Part shown: positions 46,546-55,141 of the stretch, one piece after another
How the letters are laid out: each line of letters starts with the position of its first letter
Numbering within the stretch: the stretch's first letter is position 1
Source: Aurantimonas endophytica
Lineage (GTDB): Bacteria > Pseudomonadota > Alphaproteobacteria > Rhizobiales > Rhizobiaceae
Direction of reading: 5' to 3'
NCBI RefSeq assembly: GCF_014196845.1
Contig: NZ_JACIEM010000004.1
Span: 62,001-126,000, forward strand
DNA: 64,000 bases
Notes under the pieces: model-generated
Database searches by the model: none
Seen by the model: only the letters and a program-made list of their open reading frames with translations
What the model was told of the DNA's origin: nothing
Program-made: the position numbers and the translations under genes

Positions 46546-47520
46546 ATGCAGCTTCCCCCGGCCTTGCGCCTTGCCCTCGATGCCCATCTGGACGACCGGC
46601 CACTTGCCGGCCTGCGCACCGAAGGCGCGCGCCTGTCGCAGCGCTACCGTGCCGAGACACGTGACGGCAAACGCCATCTGGACGGCGAGGCGGCGGTGCT
46701 GGCCTATCTGGCTGCCCGCATGCCGGCGACATTCGCCGCGGTCCGGGCGAGCCTTGCCGCCGTCGCCCTGCGCCGCCCCGACTTCGCGCCGCTCACGCTG
46801 CTCGATGTCGGGGCAGGGCCGGGGACGGCACTCTGGGCCGCCCTCGACACGTTCGACAGCCTCGGCGCGGCGACTTTGGTCGAGGCCAGCCCACCGGCCA
46901 TGGCAATCGGTCAGGCGCTCTGCGAGGCAGGACTGTCGGATGCCGGTCCCGCGGTCGAGTGGGTCGAGGCAGACGTGTTGGCCGGTCTTTCGGCGCGCGA
47001 ACCGGCCGATCTCGTCTCGCTCGCCTATGTCCTCGACGAATTGCCGCCGGCAGCCACCCCCCGCCTCGTCGCCGAACTCTGGCGCCTGACGCGGGGCGTG
47101 CTGGTGATCGTCGAGCCTGGCACCACGGCGGGCTGGCGCCGCATCCTCGCGGCACGCGACCAGCTTCTGGCCGAGGGCGGCGCGATCCTGGCGCCGTGCC
47201 CGCACGCCGCCGCCTGTCCGCTGACGCCGCCCGACTGGTGCCATTTCGCCGAACGGGTCGAGCGCTCGCGCACCCACCGCCTGACCAAGGGCGGCACGGT
47301 GCCCTACGAGGACGAGAAATTCATCTATCTCGCGGTCGCCCGGCAAGCCGCTCCGCCGCCCGCGGCACGGGTGCTGGCGCCGCCCCGCAGCGGCAGCGGC
47401 AAGGTGCAGCTGAAGCTCTGCACCGCCGGCGGCACGCTGCAGGAGCGCCTGGTCACCAAGCGAGAGGGCGAGACCTTCCGCTCCGCACGACGGCTGGAAT
47501 GGGGCGACGCGTGGGAGTGA
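46546..47520 (+). CDS. Rsm22-like SAM methyltransferase
   Basis: A 324-residue protein of the Rsm22 family (mitochondrial small-ribosomal-subunit assembly methyltransferases and bacterial relatives). SAM motif I is LTLLDVGAGPGTALWAAL (about residues 83-100). ADLVSLAYVLDELPP follows in the motif IV region. The cysteine motif CPHAAACPL...DWCHF (about residues 224-241) is the probable iron-sulfur site of the family. The GTVPYEDEKFIYLAV segment is also typical. The bacterial target, probably ribosomal, is not known. It converges on pepF with a 9-base gap. Confidence 0.85.
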   Translation: MQLPPALRLALDAHLDDRPLAGLRTEGARLSQRYRAETRDGKRHLDGEAAVLAYLAARMPATFAAVRASLAAVALRRPDFAPLTLLDVGAGPGTALWAALDTFDSLGAATLVEASPPAMAIGQALCEAGLSDAGPAVEWVEADVLAGLSAREPADLVSLAYVLDELPPAATPRLVAELWRLTRGVLVIVEPGTTAGWRRILAARDQLLAEGGAILAPCPHAAACPLTPPDWCHFAERVERSRTHRLTKGGTVPYEDEKFIYLAVARQAAPPPAARVLAPPRSGSGKVQLKLCTAGGTLQERLVTKREGETFRSARRLEWGDAWE

Positions 47521-47529
47521 GCTGAAGGT

Positions 47530-49359
47530 TCAATCCTCCATCGCCTCCAGCTCGTCGATGAAGCCGGAGATCATGGCGAGGCCACGGGACCAGAAGGCCG
47601 GATCCGAGGCGTCGAGGCCGAAGGGCTTCAGGAGCTCGGAGTGATGCTTCGTGCCGCCGGCCTTGAGCATCGCGAAATACTTCTCCTGGAAGCCGGATTC
47701 GGAGTTCTCGTAGACCGCGTAGAGCGAGTTCACCAGGCAGTCGCCGAAGGCGTAGGCATAGACGTAGAAGGGCGAATGGATGAAGTGCGGCACGTAGGTC
47801 CAGTAGGTCTCGTAGCCGTCGCCGAGCCGCAGCGACGGGCCGAGGCTGCGGGCCTGGACGTCCATCCAGATTTCGCCGATCCGCTCGGTGGTCAGCTCGC
47901 CCTGCCGGCGTTCTTCGTGCAGCGCCCGCTCGAACTGGTAGAAGGCGATCTGGCGCACCACCGTGTTGATCATGTCCTCGACCTTGGAGGCGAGCAGCGT
48001 CTTGCGTTCGGCCTTGGTCTTCGTCTGGTCGAGCAGCGATCGGAAGGTCAGCATCTCGCCGAACACCGAGGCGGTCTCGGCCAGCGTCAGCGGCGTCGCC
48101 GCCATCAGCGCGCCCTGGCGCCCGGCCAGCACCTGGTGCACGCCGTGGCCGAGCTCGTGGGCGAGCGTCATCACGTCTCGCGGCTTGCCCATGTAATTGA
48201 GCAGCACGTAGGGGTGGACGCTGGGCACGGTCGGATGGGCGAAGGCGCCGGGCGACTTGCCGGGACGGATCGCGGCGTCGATCCAGCCATTCTTGAAGAA
48301 CGGCTCGGCGATCGCCGCCATTTCCGGCGAGAAGCCGGAATAGGCCGAGAGTACAGTCTCGCGCGCCTCGTCCCAAGAGATGTCGCGACGGCGGGCGTCC
48401 GGCAGCGGCGCGTTGCGATCCCAGAAATCCAGCACGTCGAGCCCCAGCCACTTCGCCTTCATGGCGTAGTAGCGGTGCGAGATCGATGGATAGGCGTCCG
48501 ACACCGCCTTCTCCAGCGCATCGACCACTTCCCGCTCGACCCGGTTGGCCAGATGCCGCGAGTCCGCGACGTCCTCGAAGCCGCGCCAGCGATCGGAGAT
48601 TTCCTTGTCCTTGGCGAGCGTGTTGGTGATCAGCGTGAAGGTGCGCAGGTTCTCGCTGAAGACGTTAGCCAGGGCGCTTGCGGCCTTGCGGCGCTTCTCG
48701 CCGTCCGGGTCCTGCAGGAGGTTGAGCGTCGCCTCCAGCGCCAGATCGTCGCCGTCGACGGTGAAGCGCAGCGACGTCAGCGTCTCGTCGAACAACCGGT
48801 TCCACGCGCCCCGGCCGGTGATCGCCTTCTCGTGGAAGAGCTCCTCGACCCGGTCCTCGAGCTGGAACGGCTTGTCCTGGCGCAGGTCCACGAGCCACGG
48901 CCGGTAGTGGGCGAGCGCCGGGTCCCGCGCCATCGCGGCGTCGACCACCGCATCGTCGATCCGGTTGAGCTCCAGCGGAAAGAACAGGAGCCGCGACGAG
49001 ATGTCGGTCACGGCGGACTGGATGTCGCCATAGAACTTGGCGCGCGCAGGGTCCGACGTATCGCCGGAATAGATCAGCCCGGCATAGGAGATGATCCGCC
49101 CCAGCAGCTCTTCCAGCGCCTCGAACGCGACCACCGCCTCGGCCAGGCTCGGCTCCCCGGTCGTCGCCGCCTGGGTCAGTGTCCCGCGCCAGCGCGTCTG
49201 GAAGGCCTCCGCCAGACGGCGCGCCTCGGCAAGATCGTCGGCCAGCTCCTGGCTGTCCATCGACGGATAGAGGTCGGCCAGATTCCACTCGGGCAGCGCC
49301 GCGGCATCACCGCCGGCAGCTTCGACGGCGGAAAAGGTCGGACGGAAAGGCAGGTTCAT
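47530..49359 (-). CDS. pepF: Oligoendopeptidase F (M3 family)
   Basis: A 609-residue cytoplasmic zinc peptidase. The zinc site HELGHGVHQ is at about residue 400, with the third ligand Glu expected in LAETASVFGEML, which is present. The N-terminal helical domain (PEWNLADLYPSMDSQELADD) and the C-terminal PHFIHSPFYVYAYAFGDCLV tunnel motif match the pepF clade. It trims oligopeptides of about 7-17 residues. The ATG at 49359 is the natural start. Confidence 0.95.
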   Translation of the reverse strand: MNLPFRPTFSAVEAAGGDAAALPEWNLADLYPSMDSQELADDLAEARRLAEAFQTRWRGTLTQAATTGEPSLAEAVVAFEALEELLGRIISYAGLIYSGDTSDPARAKFYGDIQSAVTDISSRLLFFPLELNRIDDAVVDAAMARDPALAHYRPWLVDLRQDKPFQLEDRVEELFHEKAITGRGAWNRLFDETLTSLRFTVDGDDLALEATLNLLQDPDGEKRRKAASALANVFSENLRTFTLITNTLAKDKEISDRWRGFEDVADSRHLANRVEREVVDALEKAVSDAYPSISHRYYAMKAKWLGLDVLDFWDRNAPLPDARRRDISWDEARETVLSAYSGFSPEMAAIAEPFFKNGWIDAAIRPGKSPGAFAHPTVPSVHPYVLLNYMGKPRDVMTLAHELGHGVHQVLAGRQGALMAATPLTLAETASVFGEMLTFRSLLDQTKTKAERKTLLASKVEDMINTVVRQIAFYQFERALHEERRQGELTTERIGEIWMDVQARSLGPSLRLGDGYETYWTYVPHFIHSPFYVYAYAFGDCLVNSLYAVYENSESGFQEKYFAMLKAGGTKHHSELLKPFGLDASDPAFWSRGLAMISGFIDELEAMED

Positions 49360-49518
49360 CGCGTCGTGCTCGTTCTGGAGGGCAGGCGGCCATCAGCCGG
49401 GTTCGTTCGAATTGCCGGCAAATCGAACCATGACCGTTGATCATGTCCGTTCAGCCGAATTTCAGTCGGTCGTGCCAAATTGGGTCATCCTCGCGTTGGG
49501 ACGAGGTCGGAGGCTGAC

Positions 49519-50973
49519 GTGTCGCAACGCGTACTCATTGTCGATGACGATCCTATACAACGTCGATTGCTTGACGCCCAAGTCACGCGCATGGGCTACA
49601 CCCCGATTTGCTGCGCCGGCGGTCGTGCCGCGCTCGAGACGCTCGACGGCAAGCATCGCGGCTCGATCATGGCGGTCGTCCTCGACCTGATGATGCCGGA
49701 CACCGGCGGGCTCGAGGTGCTGGCGGAGATGCGCCGTCGGGAGATCGCGATCCCCGTTGTCGTCCAGACCGCCCGGGGATCGATCGAGACCGTCGTCGAG
49801 GCGATGCGCGCCGGGGCGTTCGACTTCCTGGTGAAGCCCTTCTCGCCTGACAGGTTTCGCGACGTGCTGGGCAGCGCGTCACGCATGCCGGCCGCGCCGC
49901 GTCGGCCCGCCCTGGCCGGCAGGAGCAGGCGGCTGCTGGCAACGGCCGATGCTTCCCCTGCGCTCCGCCCGGTGCTGCTGGCAGCGGCGAAGGCCGCGCG
50001 CTCGGCCATTCCCGTGCTGATCGAGGGTGAGACCGGCGTCGGCAAGGAATGGCTCGCCGCCGCGATCCAGGCGGAGGGCAACCGCGCGGAGCAGCCCTTC
50101 GTCACGCTGAACTGCGGCGCAATCCCTGCGGACCTCGCCGAGAGCATCCTTTTCGGCCACGAGAAGGGGGCCTTCACCGACGCCGGCCAGCGCCACGACG
50201 GCAAGTTCCTGCAGGCCGATGGCGGCACGCTCTTCCTCGACGAGGTCGGCGAACTGCCCATGGCCGCGCAGGTCAAGCTGCTGCGGGTGCTGCAGACCGG
50301 CGAGGTCGATCTCCTCGGCGGTACCACGAAAAAACGCGTCGACGTCCGGATCATCTCGGCCACCAATCGCGGCCTTGCTGCGGCCGTTGCGGCGGGCCGT
50401 TTCCGCGAAGACCTGTTCTACCGGCTGAACGCCTTCGAGATCCATGTCCCGCCGCTGCGGGAGCGCCGCGACGAAATCCCGGGCCTCGCAAAAACCTTCC
50501 TCGATCGCTACGGACAGCTCGAGCGGCAGGCGCCCGGCCGCCTGATGTCGCGCGGCGCGCTCGACCTGCTGCAGCGATACGACTGGCCCGGCAATATCCG
50601 CCAGCTCGAGAATGCCGTCTATCGCGCCCTTGTCCTCAGCGAATCCGAGACGCTGGAAGCGGCGGATTTTGCCCATGTCGCCGCGCTGGTCACGGCGACG
50701 TCGCGACCCGGCCCGCCGTCCGAACCACAGTTGGACTCAACCGATCATCCGAATCCTGGCCGCAGCATCGAGATCGACTCCCACGCTGCGCCGGCGGCAT
50801 TCCCGCTGCGCGACGAGACGGGGCAGATCCGCCGGATCGAGGATATCGAGGCCGACGTGATCCGGATCGCGCTCTGCCAGTACGAGGGGCAGATGAGCGA
50901 GATCGCCCGCCGGCTGGGGATCGGGCGCTCGACGCTCTACCGCAAGATGCGCGAATACAATATCGGCACCTGA
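49519..50973 (+). CDS. Sigma-54-type response regulator with GAFTDA motif
   Basis: About 484 residues in NtrC layout. The receiver domain is residues 1-120 (acidic pocket DDD at residues 9-11, phospho-acceptor Asp56 in VVLDLMMPDTGG, switch Lys in LVKPFSP). The AAA+ domain is residues 145-385 (Walker A GETGVGKE, Walker B GGTLFLDEVGE, ATNR sensor, arginine-rich FREDLFYRLN). A Fis-type helix-turn-helix is at the C terminus (MSEIARRLGIGRSTLYRKM). The loop that touches sigma-54 reads GAFTDA instead of GAFTGA. The start is GTG 49519, with GGAGG 5 bases upstream. No partner histidine kinase is adjacent. Confidence 0.92.
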   Translation: MSQRVLIVDDDPIQRRLLDAQVTRMGYTPICCAGGRAALETLDGKHRGSIMAVVLDLMMPDTGGLEVLAEMRRREIAIPVVVQTARGSIETVVEAMRAGAFDFLVKPFSPDRFRDVLGSASRMPAAPRRPALAGRSRRLLATADASPALRPVLLAAAKAARSAIPVLIEGETGVGKEWLAAAIQAEGNRAEQPFVTLNCGAIPADLAESILFGHEKGAFTDAGQRHDGKFLQADGGTLFLDEVGELPMAAQVKLLRVLQTGEVDLLGGTTKKRVDVRIISATNRGLAAAVAAGRFREDLFYRLNAFEIHVPPLRERRDEIPGLAKTFLDRYGQLERQAPGRLMSRGALDLLQRYDWPGNIRQLENAVYRALVLSESETLEAADFAHVAALVTATSRPGPPSEPQLDSTDHPNPGRSIEIDSHAAPAAFPLRDETGQIRRIEDIEADVIRIALCQYEGQMSEIARRLGIGRSTLYRKMREYNIGT

Positions 50974-51039
50974 CGTTCCGCCCGCCGAATCTAACGCGCC
51001 GATCCGTGCGAGCAGAGGCCAAGTCCCGGCCAAATAACC

Positions 51040-51055
51040 TTAATTGGAGCTTAAC
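51040..51055. promoter_or_regulatory. Perfect CtrA box upstream of the DUF882 gene
   Basis: TTAATTGGAGCTTAAC is an exact match to the full CtrA recognition site TTAA-N7-TTAAC. It lies about 150 bases before the DUF882 gene start and 65 bases after the stop of the response-regulator gene, so the DUF882 gene is the only downstream target. Confidence 0.6.
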
Positions 51056-51206
51056 GCTTTCGGAGCAAAATCCGCGGGAAGTTTGGCGACTGTCATCTTC
51101 ATGCCGCAGTTCTGGAAAAACTGGACGTGTGGGGTGACAGTTCCTATGACAGCAGTGCCCGGGGGACATGCGCGGGGACTGCAGCGGTTTTTGAGGGGAA
51201 TACCGA

Positions 51207-52886
51207 ATGCTCGGACACACCGCTCGCGCGGGCCGCATGGCCAAGCGCATCGCGACGCTCGCTGCTCTGGTCGTGTTCGGACTGGGGGTTGCGACGACGG
51301 TGAAAGCCGAGACCCGGGTCATCAAGCTCTACAACGTCCACAACAAGGAGCAGGGCTCCTTCGCCTACAAGCGCAACGGCCGCTACGTGGCGGCGGAGAT
51401 GAAGAAGATCAACTGGTTCCTGCGCGACTGGCGCCGGAACGAGCCGACCACCATCGACCCGCGCCTCATCGACCTGGTATGGGAAGCCTACCGCCAGACC
51501 GGCTCGAGCAACGCCATCAACGTCGTCAGTTCCTACCGCTCCCCAGCTACCAACAACATGCTGCGTTCGCGCAGCTCCGGCGTCGCCAAGACCAGCCAGC
51601 ACACGGCCGGCAAGGCGATGGATTTCTACATTCCCGGTGTCCCGCTCAAGAAGATGCGTGACATCGGCCTGAAGATGCAGGTCGGGGGCGTCGGTTATTA
51701 TCCCCGGTCCGGTTCGCCCTTCGTGCATTTCGACGTCGGCAATGCGCGCCACTGGCCGCGCATGAGCCGCAAGGAACTGGTTGCCGTCTTCCCGAAGGGG
51801 AACACCGTGCACGTTCCGTCCGACGGCAAGCCGCTGCCCGGCTACCAGCAGGCGCTCGCCTCCTACAAGCAGCGCAAGGGCGCTTCCGAGGTCCAGGTCG
51901 CGAATGCCAGTTCGTCCGGTGGCGGCAAGACGCTTCTGGCCATGCTGTTCGGCGGCGGGAGCGACGAGGCCGAGGATGAGGCGGATGTGGCACCGGCCGC
52001 GGCGCCTGCAGCTCGCCAGCCTGCAGCCCGCCAGCCCGAGCCGGCTGTCGCCGTGGCCTCGGTCGTGCCGCAGTCGCGCCCGAACCAGAGCCTGCCCAAC
52101 GCCGTGGCGGTGCAGGTCGGCGATCGCTTCGACGTGACTTCGCCGGCGCGCGAGAATGCTCCGGCCGTCGAGACGGAAGTCGCGGCGCTGGAGTCTGCCA
52201 AGATCCCGGTCCCGACCTGGGCGCCATCGCGGGCCATGCCGGAACAGCCGGCAACCGCCGAGCCGGACGCCGTATCCTCGCTGGTCGCGGCACTCGAGAC
52301 CCAGGCTGCCGAGACCGTTGCCGCCGGCCAGATGGCCTACGCCGTGCCCACCCCGCGTGACCGGCCGCAATTCGATGCCGTGCTGAACGAGCCGGCGGTG
52401 GTCGCCGCTGCCCCTGCAGCGCCTTCCACGCCCGCTGCCGATCCGGCCAAGCCGACTGTCGTCGCTGCGGCACCGGTGCCGGCTGCCTCGCCGCGCCCGG
52501 CGGCAAAGCCGGAGACGACACAGGTGGCTTCCCTGCTCACCGCGGCGGCAAGCCGTCCGGCTCCGCTGCTTCAGCCGGCGCGCGCGCCGGTGATCGAAGG
52601 CAAGGGCGGACGCGTGCTGAAGGAGCCGGCGATGCCGCCGGTCAAGGCCGTCACCGTCGATCCGCAGGAAGCCATCGCGTCGCGTATCGCCGTCGCCGCC
52701 CTGGTCGCCGATCCGGCCCAGCGCGCACGCGAATTGCCGCAGCAGATGCCGGATGGGCACCGTCTGGTCGGCGATGTCCCGTCCTCGGTCTTTGCCGCGG
52801 GTTTCGCGCCCGCAACGGCCGCGCAGAAGACCGGCCGCTTCTCCGGCTCGGCAGTGAACTTCCTGCCGCTCGTGAAGCTCCAGTAA
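51207..52886 (+). CDS. Secreted DUF882 (M15-like, YcbK-type) peptidoglycan peptidase with long Ala/Pro-rich tail
   Basis: A 559-residue exported protein. The signal peptide ends near AETR (about residue 36). The DUF882 domain (about residues 37-190) has the M15 zinc-peptidase landmarks: SSYRSPATN, the His and Asp of TSQHTAGKAMDFYIPG, and the HFDVGNARHW motif with the last zinc His. Relatives are murein endopeptidases acting on peptide cross-links. From about residue 225 to 540 the protein is a low-complexity Ala/Pro/Val region, probably a flexible periplasmic linker. The gene is followed by a strong hairpin and preceded by a CtrA box. Confidence 0.88.
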   Translation: MLGHTARAGRMAKRIATLAALVVFGLGVATTVKAETRVIKLYNVHNKEQGSFAYKRNGRYVAAEMKKINWFLRDWRRNEPTTIDPRLIDLVWEAYRQTGSSNAINVVSSYRSPATNNMLRSRSSGVAKTSQHTAGKAMDFYIPGVPLKKMRDIGLKMQVGGVGYYPRSGSPFVHFDVGNARHWPRMSRKELVAVFPKGNTVHVPSDGKPLPGYQQALASYKQRKGASEVQVANASSSGGGKTLLAMLFGGGSDEAEDEADVAPAAAPAARQPAARQPEPAVAVASVVPQSRPNQSLPNAVAVQVGDRFDVTSPARENAPAVETEVAALESAKIPVPTWAPSRAMPEQPATAEPDAVSSLVAALETQAAETVAAGQMAYAVPTPRDRPQFDAVLNEPAVVAAAPAAPSTPAADPAKPTVVAAAPVPAASPRPAAKPETTQVASLLTAAASRPAPLLQPARAPVIEGKGGRVLKEPAMPPVKAVTVDPQEAIASRIAVAALVADPAQRARELPQQMPDGHRLVGDVPSSVFAAGFAPATAAQKTGRFSGSAVNFLPLVKLQ

Positions 52887-52893
52887 GTCTTAA

Positions 52894-52926
52894 CGTCTCG
52901 TGACCGCCCCCGGCGGTCACGAGACG
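52894..52926 (+). terminator. 15-bp perfect hairpin after the DUF882 gene
   Basis: CGTCTCGTGACCGCC pairs fully with GGCGGTCACGAGACG around a CCC loop, 7 bases after the stop. There is no T tract, so it may act as an mRNA 3' stabiliser or with Rho. Confidence 0.65.
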
Positions 52927-53473
52927 TACTACGGGGGTGCCAAGGAGCGGCCCCTTCGACGGCATCCCGCGCGGGGTGAGTGGCGGTAGAGTGCCGGACG
53001 CTTGCCCCGTCTGCGTTCGGGACCGGCCTCGTCCGCGCGGGGATGCCGCGATGATCCCCATCTCCTGTCGGTGCAGCACGGTTGCGTCCGCGCCGTGGGG
53101 ACCGTCGCAATAGCGGCTATCAGCCCGCGTCCCGAAATATCCTCCAGATGAAGGCCCCTGCCACTGTGACGGCAGCTGCAGCCGGCGCCGAATCCGGCCC
53201 AATACGGCCAGCAAAACGTGCGGTCTTGGAAAGCTTGCAACTCACTGGCGAGATGAACCCCGCCGGGAATTATTCCCGGGCCGCCGAACGGCAGGCGTAG
53301 AATGTGTCGTAAAGAACTGAAATCCCGGCACCATAGTTCATGTCTTCACATATGGGCTCTGTGAATTCTTACCTGTTCGTAATGATCGTGTGATCGATTC
53401 TCTGAAATGCTCAATTCGGAACGTCTTCCCGACCGGGTGGAAATCAAAAAGCTTGGGATTGCAAAGGTGGCGC
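52927..53473. other. Long intergenic region upstream of mucR
   Basis: About 550 bases. The first 370 are GC-rich and show no gene. The last 170 turn AT-rich with several TA-step runs (for example around 53330-53420). MucR is known to bind such degenerate AT-rich DNA and to repress its own gene, so this may be its target region. Two overlapping short minus-strand frames near 53338-53537 lack coding character. Confidence 0.4.
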
Positions 53474-53500
53474 TTGACACTAAGTATAGAGTTATGAATA
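53474..53500 (+). promoter_or_regulatory. Candidate mucR promoter
   Basis: TTGACA at 53474-53479 is an exact -35. A -10 is less clear: TATGAAT and GAATAC lie 13-16 bases downstream. The leader to ATG 53627 would be about 120 bases, which is long but usual for rhizobial mucR. Confidence 0.4.
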
Positions 53501-53626
53501 CGGATCTCTGAGGGCGTTGTATCGCACATCGCGCCATCGAAACACGCGTAACTTGTACGCTGCCGCGGAGATCACCACTGCGGACCAGCTAGTCCGCCAC
53601 CCTCTTCGCACATGATTGGAAAAAAA

Positions 53627-54058
53627 ATGGATCAGATCGAAAACGTCGACAACAACGAGATGCTGATGGAATTGACGGCCGAAGTGGTGGCCGCCTATGT
53701 CAGCAACAATTCGTTGCCTGTCTCGGAACTTCCGGGACTTATCTCCGACGTCTATGGCGCGCTCGGCCGCACCACCATCGCGCCGCAGGCACCCCTGGCC
53801 GAGAAGCCGAAGCCGGCCGTGCCGGTCAAGAAGTCGGTGACCGACGACTTCATCATCTGTCTCGAGGACGGCAAGAAGTTCAAGTCGCTCAAGCGCCATT
53901 TGATGACCCACTACAACCTGACTCCCGAGGAGTATCGGGAGAAGTGGGATCTGCCGACCGACTATCCGATGGTTGCCCCGAACTATGCCGCCGCGCGCTC
54001 GCGCCTCGCCAAGCAGATGGGCCTTGGCCACAAGCGGCGCCGCGCCGCTGCGAGGTAA
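53627..54058 (+). CDS. mucR: MucR/Ros-family zinc-finger-like transcriptional regulator
   Basis: About 143 residues, the same length as Sinorhizobium MucR. The N-terminal oligomerisation region is [33 protein letters not shown] ([14 protein letters not shown], then [12 protein letters not shown]). The DNA-binding domain has [20 protein letters not shown], followed by [13 protein letters not shown] and [20 protein letters not shown]. The second zinc Cys of Ros is Asp here (C-x2-D), the variant also recalled in Brucella MucR. MucR acts like H-NS on AT-rich promoters and controls exopolysaccharide, motility and cell-cycle genes. An ATG 15 bases upstream is also in frame. A clear two-way terminator follows. 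Confidence 0.96.
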   Translation: MDQIENVDNNEMLMELTAEVVAAYVSNNSLPVSELPGLISDVYGALGRTTIAPQAPLAEKPKPAVPVKKSVTDDFIICLEDGKKFKSLKRHLMTHYNLTPEEYREKWDLPTDYPMVAPNYAAARSRLAKQMGLGHKRRRAAAR

Positions 54059-54091
54059 TCACGAAGGCAGCAGCTTGCTGCCGCTGTGATG

Positions 54092-54128
54092 AAAAAAGGC
54101 CCGCAGGCTTGCGCCCGCGGGCCTTTTT
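54092..54128. terminator. Bidirectional intrinsic terminator between mucR and gapR
   Basis: AAAAAAGGCCCGC and GCGGGCCTTTTT pair as a strong stem with a 12-base loop, giving a T tract on both strands. It serves the convergent mucR and gapR genes. A second small hairpin (GGCAGC/GCTGCC) lies at 54066-54082. Confidence 0.85.
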
Positions 54129-54146
54129 CGTGTCGCAAGGGAGAGG

Positions 54147-54410
54147 TCAGTCCTTGGCGAGATCGGCGGCCATGCCGAGTGCCTGCAGGTAGAGATCGAG
54201 GATCGCCTCCTGTTCCTGGCGCTCGTTCTGATCCTGCTTGCGCAGCGAGATCACGCGGCGCAGCACCTTGGTGTCGAAGCCGTTGCCCTTGGCCTCCGCA
54301 TAGACGTCCTTGATGTCGTCCGCGATGGTCTTCTTTTCTTCCTCGAGTCGTTCGATCCGCTCGACGAAAGAGCGTAGTTGATCCTGAGCGACATCATGCA
54401 CGTCGGACAT
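54147..54410 (-). CDS. gapR: GapR (DUF2312) nucleoid-associated protein
   Basis: An 87-residue helical protein. The pattern [20 protein letters not shown], then [15 protein letters not shown], then [11 protein letters not shown] and [11 protein letters not shown] is the DUF2312 family signature. In Caulobacter, GapR forms tetrameric clamps on overtwisted DNA ahead of forks and RNA polymerase and is needed for replication. ATG 54410 begins the conserved frame. It converges on mucR. Confidence 0.92.
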   Translation of the reverse strand: MSDVHDVAQDQLRSFVERIERLEEEKKTIADDIKDVYAEAKGNGFDTKVLRRVISLRKQDQNERQEQEAILDLYLQALGMAADLAKD

Positions 54411-54513
54411 CTCGGGTCTCCGTATGGCGCCGTCATGCGGCATTCGCGCAGCGGCCTAGCAGACGCGAGCGATTCGTTGAATGGGGCCGGCGCGAGGGCC
54501 GGGGAGTCTCTCG

Positions 54514-54819
54514 TCAGTCGTGCGGCCGGGACGTCCCGAAGCGCGCCTGGGACTCGGGGGCCGCTTCCGTCTGGTAGGTCTCGCGCCACACCTCGTAGGG
54601 CATCCCGTAGACGATTTCCCGCGCCTCGTCCTTGCTGATTTCGCGACCGTCGGCGGCAGCTGCGTCCCGGTACCAGTTGGAGAGACAGTTGCGGCAAAAG
54701 CCGGCGAGGTTCATCAGGTCGATATTCTGCACGTCTGTCCGGGCGCGCAGGTGATCGCGCAATCGCCGGAACGCCGCTGCCTCGTATTCGAGGCGCTGCC
54801 TCTCGCTGATGTCGTCCAT
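54514..54819 (-). CDS. DUF1244 protein
   Basis: A 101-residue protein with the conserved core AAAFRRLRDHLRARTDVQNI, GFCRNCLSNWY (two Cys) and the downstream SKDEAREIVYGMPYEVW segment. This matches DUF1244, found across alpha- and gammaproteobacteria with no known role. The C-x2-C pair and Trp-Tyr suggest a metal or redox site, but only by appearance. It lies upstream of gapR on the same strand. GGAG lies about 8 bases before ATG 54819. Confidence 0.88.
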   Translation of the reverse strand: MDDISERQRLEYEAAAFRRLRDHLRARTDVQNIDLMNLAGFCRNCLSNWYRDAAAADGREISKDEAREIVYGMPYEVWRETYQTEAAPESQARFGTSRPHD

Positions 54820-55141
54820 GATCGCGGCTCCTTGTGCGGTTCGTCCCTGCTCGCCCCGCATATCGCCCCCGCCGCAACGCGGATCAAGTCCACGACCGGC
54901 GACGGCACGGGCTCGCCTATTGCGGCACGATAGGCTAGGTGCGGAGGCATCGTCGCGCGCGTTCGGTGCCGGCAACGCTTTGCCCCCGCTGAGATCGTCG
55001 GTATGTCAGTGTGGCACCGCCGCCTTGGCGGCCGAAGCACCACCTGCGGTCAGCCTCACGAAAGTCATGTCGTTGACAGCATTGGCCGCTATGCGAAGAA
55101 GAGGCATTCTGCGACCTGATCCGCATAGCGAGGATAGCGTG

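Noticed and set aside
51134-51152. GTGACAG-N5-ATGACAG, PHO-box-like on the minus strand upstream of the DUF882 gene
   Set aside because: The spacer is 5 bases, not 4, which breaks the 11-base period, and it points away from the DUF882 gene.
53338-53537. Two overlapping 63-codon minus-strand frames upstream of mucR
   Set aside because: They lie in AT-rich regulatory DNA, differ only by frame, and have no coding character or ribosome-binding sites.
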